From Bacteroidales bacterium (GTDB lineage Bacteria > Bacteroidota > Bacteroidia > Bacteroidales > JAADJA01): a DNA stretch of 57,007 nt. The translations under genes and the position numbers were made by a program. Positions 8,911-16,646 of this stretch are shown one piece after another (the first letter of the stretch is position 1; each line of letters begins with the position of its first letter). The stretch spans positions 1 to 57,007 of the forward strand of contig JAGVPB010000001.1 in assembly GCA_020052415.1 (NCBI GenBank), given 5' to 3'. The notes under the pieces were generated by a model. That model searched no databases. It worked only from the letters and a program-made list of their open reading frames with translations, and had not been told where the DNA came from.

Positions 8911-9648
8911 ATGGAAATCCATCAGGCGGAAAACCACAGGAATAAATGGAATGACAGTGAAGTTGAATCACATTGGGACAAGGTTGCTGAAATTTACATA
9001 CAGGAAAATAATAAAGTAAAAAGCAGCCATGATCAGCGATTTAGGGAAAGTATTGGAATGCTGGCACTCAAACAAGGGATCAGATTGCTGAATATATCGA
9101 GCCGGGATTGCGAGGCTGATGATTATATAAAATCCGCTGTTAAGGATGTAATTGTGGTAAATGCGGAAATCTCACAGCAATTGATCAATGTAGCTTTAAA
9201 ATTAAGGCCACAAGCCCATCAGGTTAAAATCTCAGGGTATTCAGAACTACCCTTTTCTGAAAATGAATTTAACAGGATAATTACCCTTGAAACTCTTGAA
9301 CATGTTTCGGATCCGATCGGGTTTTTGTCAGAACTTTATAGAGTTTCTACTCAGGATGCCCGCATGGTTCTAAGTTGTCCTCCTATAAGTTCTGAAATAC
9401 CATACAGAATTTATACATTTTTATTCGGAGGTCATGGAGAAGGGCCACACAGGTTCTTAAGATCATCAGAGGTAAAGGCGATGCTGAAAAAAACCGGATG
9501 GAAATTAATAACCCATAAAGGAACATTACTGATTCCCGTCGGTCCATCTTTTATACAAAAATTCGGTGAAAAGATAATTCGTGCTTTCCAAAATACTTTT
9601 ATTTCTGAATTGGGTATCCGTCAATTTTATGTTTGTGAAAAGTATTGA
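8911..9648 (+). CDS. SAM-dependent methyltransferase (class I, methyltransferase-11 type)
   Basis: A 245-residue protein with a class I methyltransferase layout. A degenerate SAM-binding strand (RLLNISSRDCEADD, about 55-68) replaces the usual glycine-rich loop. It is followed by the acidic strand VIVVNAEIS, then LPFSENEFNRIITLETLEHV, the family's post-motif signature, and a strand ending LSCPP. The C-terminal part resembles methyltransferases found in polysaccharide loci. The substrate is unknown; a sugar or lipid-linked glycan of this operon is the natural guess. The weak motif I leaves some doubt that it is a full catalyst. The next gene overlaps its end by about 20 bases. Confidence 0.75.
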   Translation: MEIHQAENHRNKWNDSEVESHWDKVAEIYIQENNKVKSSHDQRFRESIGMLALKQGIRLLNISSRDCEADDYIKSAVKDVIVVNAEISQQLINVALKLRPQAHQVKISGYSELPFSENEFNRIITLETLEHVSDPIGFLSELYRVSTQDARMVLSCPPISSEIPYRIYTFLFGGHGEGPHRFLRSSEVKAMLKKTGWKLITHKGTLLIPVGPSFIQKFGEKIIRAFQNTFISELGIRQFYVCEKY

Positions 9649-10954
9649 AAACCTAAATAAAGTAATGAATTCAAACCTATGCAACAGGTGTGGAAGTTGT
9701 GTAGGGTTATCGGATGGCGCCATTGTTTTTGAGGATAAAACCGGAAAGTACGTGCCTGTTCAGAAAAGAAAAATCAATGATGATTTAGCTGACAAATTGT
9801 GGCAGTCATGTTCAGGCAAAGAATTCAATTTTCCTGTCTATTCAAAGAAAATATTTAGGGAAACACCCGGATTTCACCGATATACCGGAGCTTTTCAAAA
9901 AATTTATATTGGTTATTGTACGGATGAAGCTATCAGAAGAAATTCCGCAAGCGGGGGAATTATTTCTTCAGTATTGATTTGGTTACTTGAAAATAAATGG
10001 ATTGACGGTGCGGTTGTGCTCAAAATGTCAGAGACCGAACCGTGGATGAACGAACCATTTATAGCTACTTCAAAGGAGGAGATATTAATTTCGGCTCAAA
10101 GTAAATATACCATCAGTTCTGTGAATGAAATTTTACCTGAAATCTTGAGATTTAAAGGGAATCTGGCTTATGTCGGTTTGCCCGGTCAGGTACAATCAAT
10201 CCGTAAACTCCAGGAAATAAATGATCCTTCGGTAATAAACATCAAATATATATTTGGCCCTTTTTATGGAAACACGTTACATTTTTCTTCGGTTATCAGT
10301 TTTTTGAGATCGTACAAAATCAGGGATTATCACCAGGTGGCCAGACTTTATTTCAGGTATGGCGAGTGGCCAGGCTATATGCGTGCAGAAATGAAGGACG
10401 GTAAAATAATTCAGTTACCCAAGTTTCATGCAAATTATCTTATTCCTTTTCACATTCTCAAAAACAGCCTGCTTTGCACCGATCTGAGCAATGAATTTAC
10501 CGATATTTCTGGTGGAGATGCGTGGGCTCCCATTTATGAAGAAAGAGGCAAAGGTTTTTCAATGGTAATTTCCCGCTCGAAAACAGGACAGGAAATTATT
10601 GACAATATGAAAAGTGAAGGGCTGCTAACATTAAATGAGATAGAACTGGATCAAGCTATTGAAATGCATTCACATGGTTACGATCTTAAAAAAAGAGGAA
10701 CTTTTATCAGGATGAGATTTAGGCAATGGCTTGGTAAGGATAATCCGGATTACGGGTATTCGATAACGGGATTTTCATTTACTCGTTATTTAATGGAATT
10801 TTTCATTGGAGCTCTGTTTCTTCTTTTGGGAACCGCACCTGCCCGCTTTATCGTGGAAAAAATACCACCAGCCTTTATTGGCAACATCTTTGAAAAAGTC
10901 AGGACGTTTTGGAAAAAATCAACTCATAACATTAAAAGAAATCAATTAACCTGA
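9629..10954 (+). CDS. FrhB-like Fe-S protein (coenzyme F420 hydrogenase/dehydrogenase beta-subunit family)
   Basis: A protein of about 441 residues. An N-terminal cysteine cluster (CNRCGSC) resembles the 4Fe-4S motif of the FrhB N-terminal domain. The core has RRNSASGGIISSVLIWLLE, YVGLPGQVQSIRKL and DISGGDAWAPIYEERGKG, which I recognise from the FrhB/FdhB family members common in exopolysaccharide clusters. Methanogen homologues use F420; bacterial polysaccharide homologues have no established reaction, so a redox step on a glycan or polyprenyl precursor is only a guess. A hydrophobic stretch (LMEFFIGALFLLLGTA) near the C-terminus suggests membrane contact. The start is uncertain: ATG 9629 overlaps the methyltransferase gene, while ATG 9665 begins just before the cysteines. 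Confidence 0.75.
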   Translation: MFVKSIENLNKVMNSNLCNRCGSCVGLSDGAIVFEDKTGKYVPVQKRKINDDLADKLWQSCSGKEFNFPVYSKKIFRETPGFHRYTGAFQKIYIGYCTDEAIRRNSASGGIISSVLIWLLENKWIDGAVVLKMSETEPWMNEPFIATSKEEILISAQSKYTISSVNEILPEILRFKGNLAYVGLPGQVQSIRKLQEINDPSVINIKYIFGPFYGNTLHFSSVISFLRSYKIRDYHQVARLYFRYGEWPGYMRAEMKDGKIIQLPKFHANYLIPFHILKNSLLCTDLSNEFTDISGGDAWAPIYEERGKGFSMVISRSKTGQEIIDNMKSEGLLTLNEIELDQAIEMHSHGYDLKKRGTFIRMRFRQWLGKDNPDYGYSITGFSFTRYLMEFFIGALFLLLGTAPARFIVEKIPPAFIGNIFEKVRTFWKKSTHNIKRNQLT

Positions 10955-10958
10955 CCTT

Positions 10959-11924
10959 ATGGCCACAACAAGCTTGGAAGAAAAAAAGGATCGGAAAAAA
11001 CGATTTCCCTGGTTTAAATTACTAAGGCTTGCTGGGATTATCTTATTTATCATCATTATTTCACAGGTAGATGTAAAAAGTATTTGGTTCGAAATCCGTA
11101 AAGCCAATGCCTGGTTCATATTGTTTGCCTTGTTATTTCAGGTCCTATTACTTCTGACAAAGGGAATGAGATGGCACTTACTCAATACGTCCAATCAATC
11201 ACAAAATATAATCCAAAGTTTTGGTGAATTTTTCGAAAGTTATGCCATTGGAGTCATTACTCCCGGCAGGTTCGGAGAGCTTATGAAAGCAGGATACCAG
11301 AACAAGCGCGAACAAGTGATAGCTTCTGCAATCAGAGTTGGTGCCGAACGTGGAGCAGATGTAGGTTTTTTTGTGCTCATTGCAGGTATAGCTCTGTATG
11401 CCGGTAATATGGTTAATCTAAGTCAAACGGCCGGGATTATAACAATAGGATTTGGGTTGTTGGTTTTCATGATCGGGGTTTTATTGGTCAGTTCAAAAAA
11501 AATTAATCAATTGCTCGACCGGTTTATAACGAATTTTTCGGATACTTTTATTCATCGGCAAACATCAAATGTATTCTATATTATATGCCTGTCTGTGATA
11601 AGCAATGTCTTTTATTTTGTGAGTTGTTATATTGTCGCTGCTTATGCCCTGCATCTTGATATATCATTGTTATCCACCAGCGGAGGTGTCGCTGTTTCCG
11701 GATTATTAAATATGCTTCCGGTTACGGTGATGGGTTTAGGAACCAGGGAAATGACCTTTTTATATATTTTCAATACCTATCCTCAAAACCAGGTGCTCGC
11801 TCTTTCAGGGCTGATATTTGCAGTTGCACAGGTTGGAGGTGGATTAATTTCACTTCTTTTAGGGCAGATATTCTTACAAATCAGTAAAAAAAATACGGCA
11901 GTTGAAAATTCCAGAAGAAATTGA
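10959..11924 (+). CDS. UPF0104 / flippase-like integral membrane protein
   Basis: A 321-residue protein with about seven to eight membrane helices. It carries the family motif ITPGRFGELMKAGY near residue 106 and the C-terminal MLPVTVMGLGTREMTFLYIF, both typical of the lysylphosphatidylglycerol synthase transmembrane domain (UPF0104). Members without the synthase domain are thought to act as flippases or membrane-lipid partners of glycosyltransferases. It begins 4 bp after the preceding stop, so tight translation coupling is likely. Here it may move the lipid-linked sugar made by the first gene of the operon. A second, distinct family member is encoded at 34001-35041, also next to a GT2. Confidence 0.82.
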   Translation: MATTSLEEKKDRKKRFPWFKLLRLAGIILFIIIISQVDVKSIWFEIRKANAWFILFALLFQVLLLLTKGMRWHLLNTSNQSQNIIQSFGEFFESYAIGVITPGRFGELMKAGYQNKREQVIASAIRVGAERGADVGFFVLIAGIALYAGNMVNLSQTAGIITIGFGLLVFMIGVLLVSSKKINQLLDRFITNFSDTFIHRQTSNVFYIICLSVISNVFYFVSCYIVAAYALHLDISLLSTSGGVAVSGLLNMLPVTVMGLGTREMTFLYIFNTYPQNQVLALSGLIFAVAQVGGGLISLLLGQIFLQISKKNTAVENSRRN

Positions 11925-11929
11925 TAAGC

Positions 11930-12934
11930 ATGGATAAATATGTTATTGTTACCGGATCGAATGGTTATTTAGGCTATTATGTTTGCAGGAAACTGCTATT
12001 GGAAGGATACTCAGTGATCGGCTTGAAATATCATCATTTTGCTTCACGTCTGATTGATAATGAACACATTAGATATTTTCAGTATGATTTGAGCAAATCA
12101 TATGAGCAAAATCCTGAATTATTGCAATATACGGGTTCAAAAAACATAATTGCCGTCATCAATCTTGCGGCATTGCTTGGCAGCTCAATTTATGCAAATA
12201 ATTATGCAGTGAATGCTGAAGGTCTAAAAAACATCATGGAATTTGCACGGTTAATTAAAGTGAACCGTGTTATCCAGATAAGCAGTGTCGTGGTATTGAA
12301 GAAAATTATGGGACCGTATGGGATCACCAAATTAAAAGGTCAGGAGTTTCTTACATCCTCCGAATTGGAATACACTGTATTCATTCCTGCTATGATTTTA
12401 GGTCCAGAAAGTCTGGGATTAAACCGGGTACTGAAAAACGTGTTCCGTTTACCTTTTGTTGTTCCAATCATCGGATCAGGAAAGCAAACGCAGCACCCTG
12501 TTTTTGTTGAGGATTTTGCAGAAATGATTGTAAAATCAATGGAAACGATACGAACATTTCGTAAAACTTATGAAATTGCGGGCGATACAGTCTTGTCTTT
12601 TAAGGATTTTGTAAGACTGATTTTAAAAATTAAAAAAAGGAAAAAGGTCCTTATTTCAATACCTGTTTTTATAGCAGGGTGGTTGGGAAGGTTTTTTCAG
12701 ATCGCTCAAAAGGTTCCGTTATTCACATCTGAACATGTGAAAGGTGTGCTACAGGATTCAAAGCTCGATACTCGTGATATAAAAGCTGACCTGAAATTTA
12801 ATCCAACTCCTCTTGAGATAGCGTTAGAATACTCGCTAAGGGAAATAGGCAACAATTGGAATTACTATTTAAAAACCCGCACAGAAGAAACGTTCAAACT
12901 TCAAGTTGATTCTCATGAAAAAAATGACTTTTGA
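11930..12934 (+). CDS. NAD(P)-dependent epimerase/dehydratase (extended SDR)
   Basis: A 334-residue extended SDR. It opens with a Rossmann loop (VTGSNGYLGYYVCRKLL). A middle strand IAVINLAALLGSS and the active-site segment ISSVVVLKKIMGPYGITKLKG keep the YxxxK pair (Tyr-Gly-Ile-Thr-Lys). It is followed by the FIPAMILGPE strand and a substrate-binding C-terminal part. This supports a nucleotide-sugar or lipid-linked sugar epimerase, dehydratase or reductase; the exact reaction cannot be read from sequence. I prefer ATG 11930 (5 bp after the previous stop) to an overlapping TTG at 11921. Its 3' end overlaps the start of the small downstream gene by 20 bases, which suggests coupling. Confidence 0.82.
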   Translation: MDKYVIVTGSNGYLGYYVCRKLLLEGYSVIGLKYHHFASRLIDNEHIRYFQYDLSKSYEQNPELLQYTGSKNIIAVINLAALLGSSIYANNYAVNAEGLKNIMEFARLIKVNRVIQISSVVVLKKIMGPYGITKLKGQEFLTSSELEYTVFIPAMILGPESLGLNRVLKNVFRLPFVVPIIGSGKQTQHPVFVEDFAEMIVKSMETIRTFRKTYEIAGDTVLSFKDFVRLILKIKKRKKVLISIPVFIAGWLGRFFQIAQKVPLFTSEHVKGVLQDSKLDTRDIKADLKFNPTPLEIALEYSLREIGNNWNYYLKTRTEETFKLQVDSHEKNDF

Positions 12935-13091
12935 AAGAAAAGATTTATTGTCCGTTGGTCATCGGGCTCAGTTGAAATTCACTTCAATTAATAGTGTTCC
13001 AATTGATAAAATTATAGAGATAGCAAATATTTTCTTTTCTTTGCTGCCTGCTGATCAAATGGCAAATTATTACCAGGAATGGTTAGATTAA
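12915..13091 (+). CDS. Unrecognised 58-residue protein in the glycan operon
   Basis: A short reading frame starting MKKMTFERKDLL and ending NYYQEWLD. It overlaps the epimerase gene by 20 bases and stops 26 bases before the GT39 gene. No signal peptide, membrane helix or cysteine motif is seen. The predicted character is a small soluble alpha/beta protein with an amphipathic segment (IIEIANIFFSLLPADQMANYY). I do not recognise the family. Tight packing in the operon, an ATG start and ordinary codon use make it a likely real gene. It could be a small partner of one of the neighbouring enzymes; that is inference only. Confidence 0.5.
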   Translation: MKKMTFERKDLLSVGHRAQLKFTSINSVPIDKIIEIANIFFSLLPADQMANYYQEWLD

Positions 13092-13117
13092 AAAAATAAA
13101 CTTATATACGAGTTGAG

Positions 13118-14668
13118 ATGCTAATTAACGAAAGCTATTTGAAATTAATACCAAACCTGATCAACAAGTATCAAAAAAAAGTCTTGTTCATTTTCCTGCT
13201 GGTTTTATCTGGATTTTATTTATTTCAGCTATCCTATGAAATTGGTAAAGAACCTGTTAAAATTTGGGATGAGGCAAGCAGCGCTACAACCTCTGTTGAA
13301 ATGCTTCAAAACCAGAAGTATTTAATGTTAATGCGTGACGGAAAGCCTCTGACGTACGAAGATACAAAACCTCCCTTGGGAATCTGGTTAAAAGTATTTT
13401 CTTACCAGCTATTCGGAATTAATGGATTTGCAGTAAGGTTTCCTTCATTATTAGCCTCAATAGGAACTATGTTAATCCTGGTTCTGTTTTCAATTTATTA
13501 CTTAAAGAATATTTGGATTGCTATTATTCTGATGGTTGTTGCTCCTTCAAGTATGGGATACATGGGTTATCATGTTGCCAGAAATGGGGACCCGGATGCC
13601 TTACTTGTATTTTTCGTTACATCATACTACATTTCCTATTTTATTCTGTTAATGCAGTATCCTCAGAAAAGAAACAAATGGTTTATTTTAACAGGCCTGG
13701 GTATCGTTTTCGCCTATTATACAAAAAGCATTGCTGCGATTGCACCCCTTGGTGGATTATTTGTTTATTCGCTTTTAAACCGAAACTTCTATAAACTACT
13801 CGCAGATTACCGTTTTTATTTAACCGGACTGTCTGTCCTAAGCATTATTGCTTTGTATTATATTTTAAGGGAATACACAACGGCTGGATTCACAAGGGAA
13901 ACGTTAGGTGTGGAACTTAACCTGTTTAATAAAAATCATTTTCAAAAACATCCTGAATTTATTTACTATTTCAAATATTTAATTAATGCGGGAATTTATC
14001 CTTTTATTTACTTATTTCCTTTGGGTTTTCTTGTATATACCAGGAAAGTTGACAGACCATTCAGAGAGCTTATTATCTATTCCTTTGTTGCCGCTTTAGT
14101 TTTCATCGTTACATCTTCATTGGCATTCACAAAAAATGAATGGTATATTGCCCCGGTTTATCCATTAATTTGGTTACTGTTGTGCGTATCAGTTTATGAA
14201 TTATTCTACCTGATTCATCGAATAGTAAAAAAAAGGATAATCGTAAATTTAGTTTTTCTGTTACTGGCATCCGGAATCCTTTGGTTTTACATTGATAGGT
14301 TTAATACCATCTTTAAAGCTAATCAAAGTTTTCATAAATATACTTACGAACCTGAAAGAGAAGGTGCTTTTATTGATGAAATATTCCGGCATACTAAATC
14401 CTATAAAAATTTTACCGTACTCACAGACGAACATCCCCGACAATTTAATTTTTACATTAAAAAATGGAAATATTATGATCACTCGCTTAATATTTCACAT
14501 ACAAATGTATATGACATTAATCAGTTTAAAAGCAAGACTGTCTTGGTTTGCCAAAAAAAAGTGAAAGAAAAATTTTTATCAATGTATAACATTGATACAT
14601 TGATGACGAATAAGTATTGCATACTGTGCAATATAAAGAATGAGAAAAAACCTTTACCAAAAAATTGA
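13118..14668 (+). CDS. ArnT/PMT-like integral membrane glycosyltransferase (GT39/GT83 type)
   Basis: A 516-residue polytopic protein with about eleven membrane helices. The first periplasmic loop has KIWDEASSATT, where the acidic pair is the metal or catalytic site of the ArnT/PMT family, and later TKPPLGIWLKVFSYQLFG, the family's second conserved loop. Such enzymes use a polyprenyl-phosphate sugar on the outer face of the inner membrane and move the sugar to lipid A, protein or another glycan. A soluble C-terminal tail (about 420-516) follows the last helix. As the last gene of the operon that starts with a DPM1-like GT2, it is the plausible user of that enzyme's product. The acceptor is unknown. 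Confidence 0.83.
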   Translation: MLINESYLKLIPNLINKYQKKVLFIFLLVLSGFYLFQLSYEIGKEPVKIWDEASSATTSVEMLQNQKYLMLMRDGKPLTYEDTKPPLGIWLKVFSYQLFGINGFAVRFPSLLASIGTMLILVLFSIYYLKNIWIAIILMVVAPSSMGYMGYHVARNGDPDALLVFFVTSYYISYFILLMQYPQKRNKWFILTGLGIVFAYYTKSIAAIAPLGGLFVYSLLNRNFYKLLADYRFYLTGLSVLSIIALYYILREYTTAGFTRETLGVELNLFNKNHFQKHPEFIYYFKYLINAGIYPFIYLFPLGFLVYTRKVDRPFRELIIYSFVAALVFIVTSSLAFTKNEWYIAPVYPLIWLLLCVSVYELFYLIHRIVKKRIIVNLVFLLLASGILWFYIDRFNTIFKANQSFHKYTYEPEREGAFIDEIFRHTKSYKNFTVLTDEHPRQFNFYIKKWKYYDHSLNISHTNVYDINQFKSKTVLVCQKKVKEKFLSMYNIDTLMTNKYCILCNIKNEKKPLPKN

Positions 14669-14727
14669 ATATTCCAGTTTTTAATTAAAAATTCCGTGAC
14701 TGATTTGGCTCTTGATACAATACATTA

Positions 14728-16641
14728 TTATTTTGTTGCAGTTATTTTCTTTAAAATTATTTTTTGATTTTCGTCCTTGTCAATGTCAGATAAAAAAGAT
14801 CTGTAACGATCATATTCTGACGAAACAAAAACACCTGTATTTAATTTCATTTTACTCACTATGGTTATTGCAGCATCACTAGAATTAACAGATAAGTCAT
14901 ACGTACCAAATTCACTTTTAATGTTAGAATTAGAGGGTATGGATTCAATGTCATAATTTTGTGGTACAAGCATTACGATAGAATCAATATCATAATATGA
15001 GAAATCAATTATAAACGGGGTTTTGCGGGCTTCAACTTTTTCAGGAATATAAATCTCATCGGAGAGTGGTTTTAGCGGAACAAACATCCTCTGACCTGAA
15101 ATTGTCGTAAGCCGGTTGCAGTTAATAACTGCTTTTAGTTTAATAAATGGACTTTCATTTTTCTGATAATAATATTTATGGCTAATAATATTAAAATCAA
15201 TAAGGCTTATATCTTCATACAGGTTTTTAAGCTGGTCTTCGGGGCTTTTAACATATTTTCCCAATCCTTCGGCAAGCCGAAGGCCGGAAAAAGTTGTTTC
15301 CATTTTGATTTCACCCTTACCATCATTGATTAACTTAATCTCACACTTCCTTGTAAATAAATTACTTTCAGCGGGAGATTTCGGTGTTGTAACAAGTTTA
15401 CCTCCTTCGGGAGTAACAATCAAAGCCGGATGACCGGCAACACCAGAACTCAGGTATCCCAAAGGGAAATATTTATTTGTACATTCTGCCCAAACAGTAT
15501 CATTTCCAAAAGTGATACAAACAATAACATGATTAAAGTAAATGTTTGCTGGAAAATCGTGGTAAAATATCGGCCTACCAGGATTATAAATAACAAGAGC
15601 ATAGTAAGCTGTAATACCAACAGCCTTTAACATAGCTAAATAGTAATTGGATAAGGCCTTACAATCTCCGTAGCCAACTTTGTCAACAGTTTCTGCTGTG
15701 AACGGCTGAAATCCTCCAATACCCAATTGAATGCTTACATATCTCATTCGTGTTTGAAGATATTCATAAAGGATATTTGCTTTTTGACGTAGGTCTTTTA
15801 TCGTATCGGTAAGGGTATGAATTTTTTGAATTGTCAATTCGGGTAGATTGTCCCGTCCTTCATTAAGGCTTTGTATCCAATCATTGTAAGTTCTCCAGGA
15901 TTCAAGAGAACCGGAATATCCGTCATAAAAAAATTTATTTGATGCAACGATAACTCTTGGTGTCAGTTCCTCCAGGGAAGGAGAAAGCGGTTCTTCATCA
16001 ATAGCATTAAATCCATTTAATTGCCATTGTATCGTCTTTATTCCATCTTTCTCTGAGGTAGATTTTTCACTGTGAAAATTTAATTCTTTAATTTTGATTT
16101 CAGCTTCTGTTCTTATATTTAGTATATAAGTGGATTGTTCGACTGAAAGATTATACTGGTTCGCAGGAATCCATCCTGGTAAACCGATGTAGCCTTTAAA
16201 TTCTAATTCATAACTTATCTCAACACTGTATGGATATACATTCACAAAAGGTTTATAATGTTTCACCCTGTTGTCCGAAAACAGTGAAGATTCCTCAATG
16301 CTGTAATCCTGAATTTCTGAGTCCTTCACTTTTTTTAAGATTTTCCCAGAAGCATCAAATACTACAATTTTTATGTCGGAGGGAATAATGAATTTATCAT
16401 ACTGAAGCACAAGCTGACCTGAATTCTCCCCTTTTTTATTGAGTACAGTAACAACACGGTGAACTTTATAAGTAGCGGAGGATATTGACTTAACCGTTAG
16501 AATATTTTCTTCAAATCTAAGCACAGAGGTAGCATTAATTTTAAGGCTGTCAGGAATTGAATAACAGGAATATCCCTGTCCTGTTGCTGACTCATAAAAC
16601 AACAGAACAATTAAACCAAATATAAAATTCTTATTAAACAT
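14728..16641 (-). CDS. Secreted DUF3857 / transglutaminase-like protein with intact cysteine
   Basis: A 637-residue protein with a cleavable leader (about 1-21, ending ATGQG). It has an N-terminal DUF3857 beta domain and a central transglutaminase-like domain. The nucleophile region reads VGYGDCKALSNYYLAML with Cys327, followed by YFNHVIVCI for the histidine and VWAECTNKYFP where the acidic residue would be. A beta-rich DUF2569-like tail follows. It is probably periplasmic or outer-membrane associated. The family is common in Bacteroidota and its substrate is not known; peptide cleavage or amide transfer is possible. It follows a paralogue with a 5-bp gap, so the two form one operon. The paralogue lacks the cysteine. 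Confidence 0.8.
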   Translation of the reverse strand: MFNKNFIFGLIVLLFYESATGQGYSCYSIPDSLKINATSVLRFEENILTVKSISSATYKVHRVVTVLNKKGENSGQLVLQYDKFIIPSDIKIVVFDASGKILKKVKDSEIQDYSIEESSLFSDNRVKHYKPFVNVYPYSVEISYELEFKGYIGLPGWIPANQYNLSVEQSTYILNIRTEAEIKIKELNFHSEKSTSEKDGIKTIQWQLNGFNAIDEEPLSPSLEELTPRVIVASNKFFYDGYSGSLESWRTYNDWIQSLNEGRDNLPELTIQKIHTLTDTIKDLRQKANILYEYLQTRMRYVSIQLGIGGFQPFTAETVDKVGYGDCKALSNYYLAMLKAVGITAYYALVIYNPGRPIFYHDFPANIYFNHVIVCITFGNDTVWAECTNKYFPLGYLSSGVAGHPALIVTPEGGKLVTTPKSPAESNLFTRKCEIKLINDGKGEIKMETTFSGLRLAEGLGKYVKSPEDQLKNLYEDISLIDFNIISHKYYYQKNESPFIKLKAVINCNRLTTISGQRMFVPLKPLSDEIYIPEKVEARKTPFIIDFSYYDIDSIVMLVPQNYDIESIPSNSNIKSEFGTYDLSVNSSDAAITIVSKMKLNTGVFVSSEYDRYRSFLSDIDKDENQKIILKKITATK

Positions 16642-16646
16642 AATAG

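Noticed and set aside
14684-14697. TTTTTAATTAAAAA palindrome as a bidirectional terminator
   Set aside because: It is a pure A/T palindrome at a convergent junction with no GC stem, so stability is too low to call.
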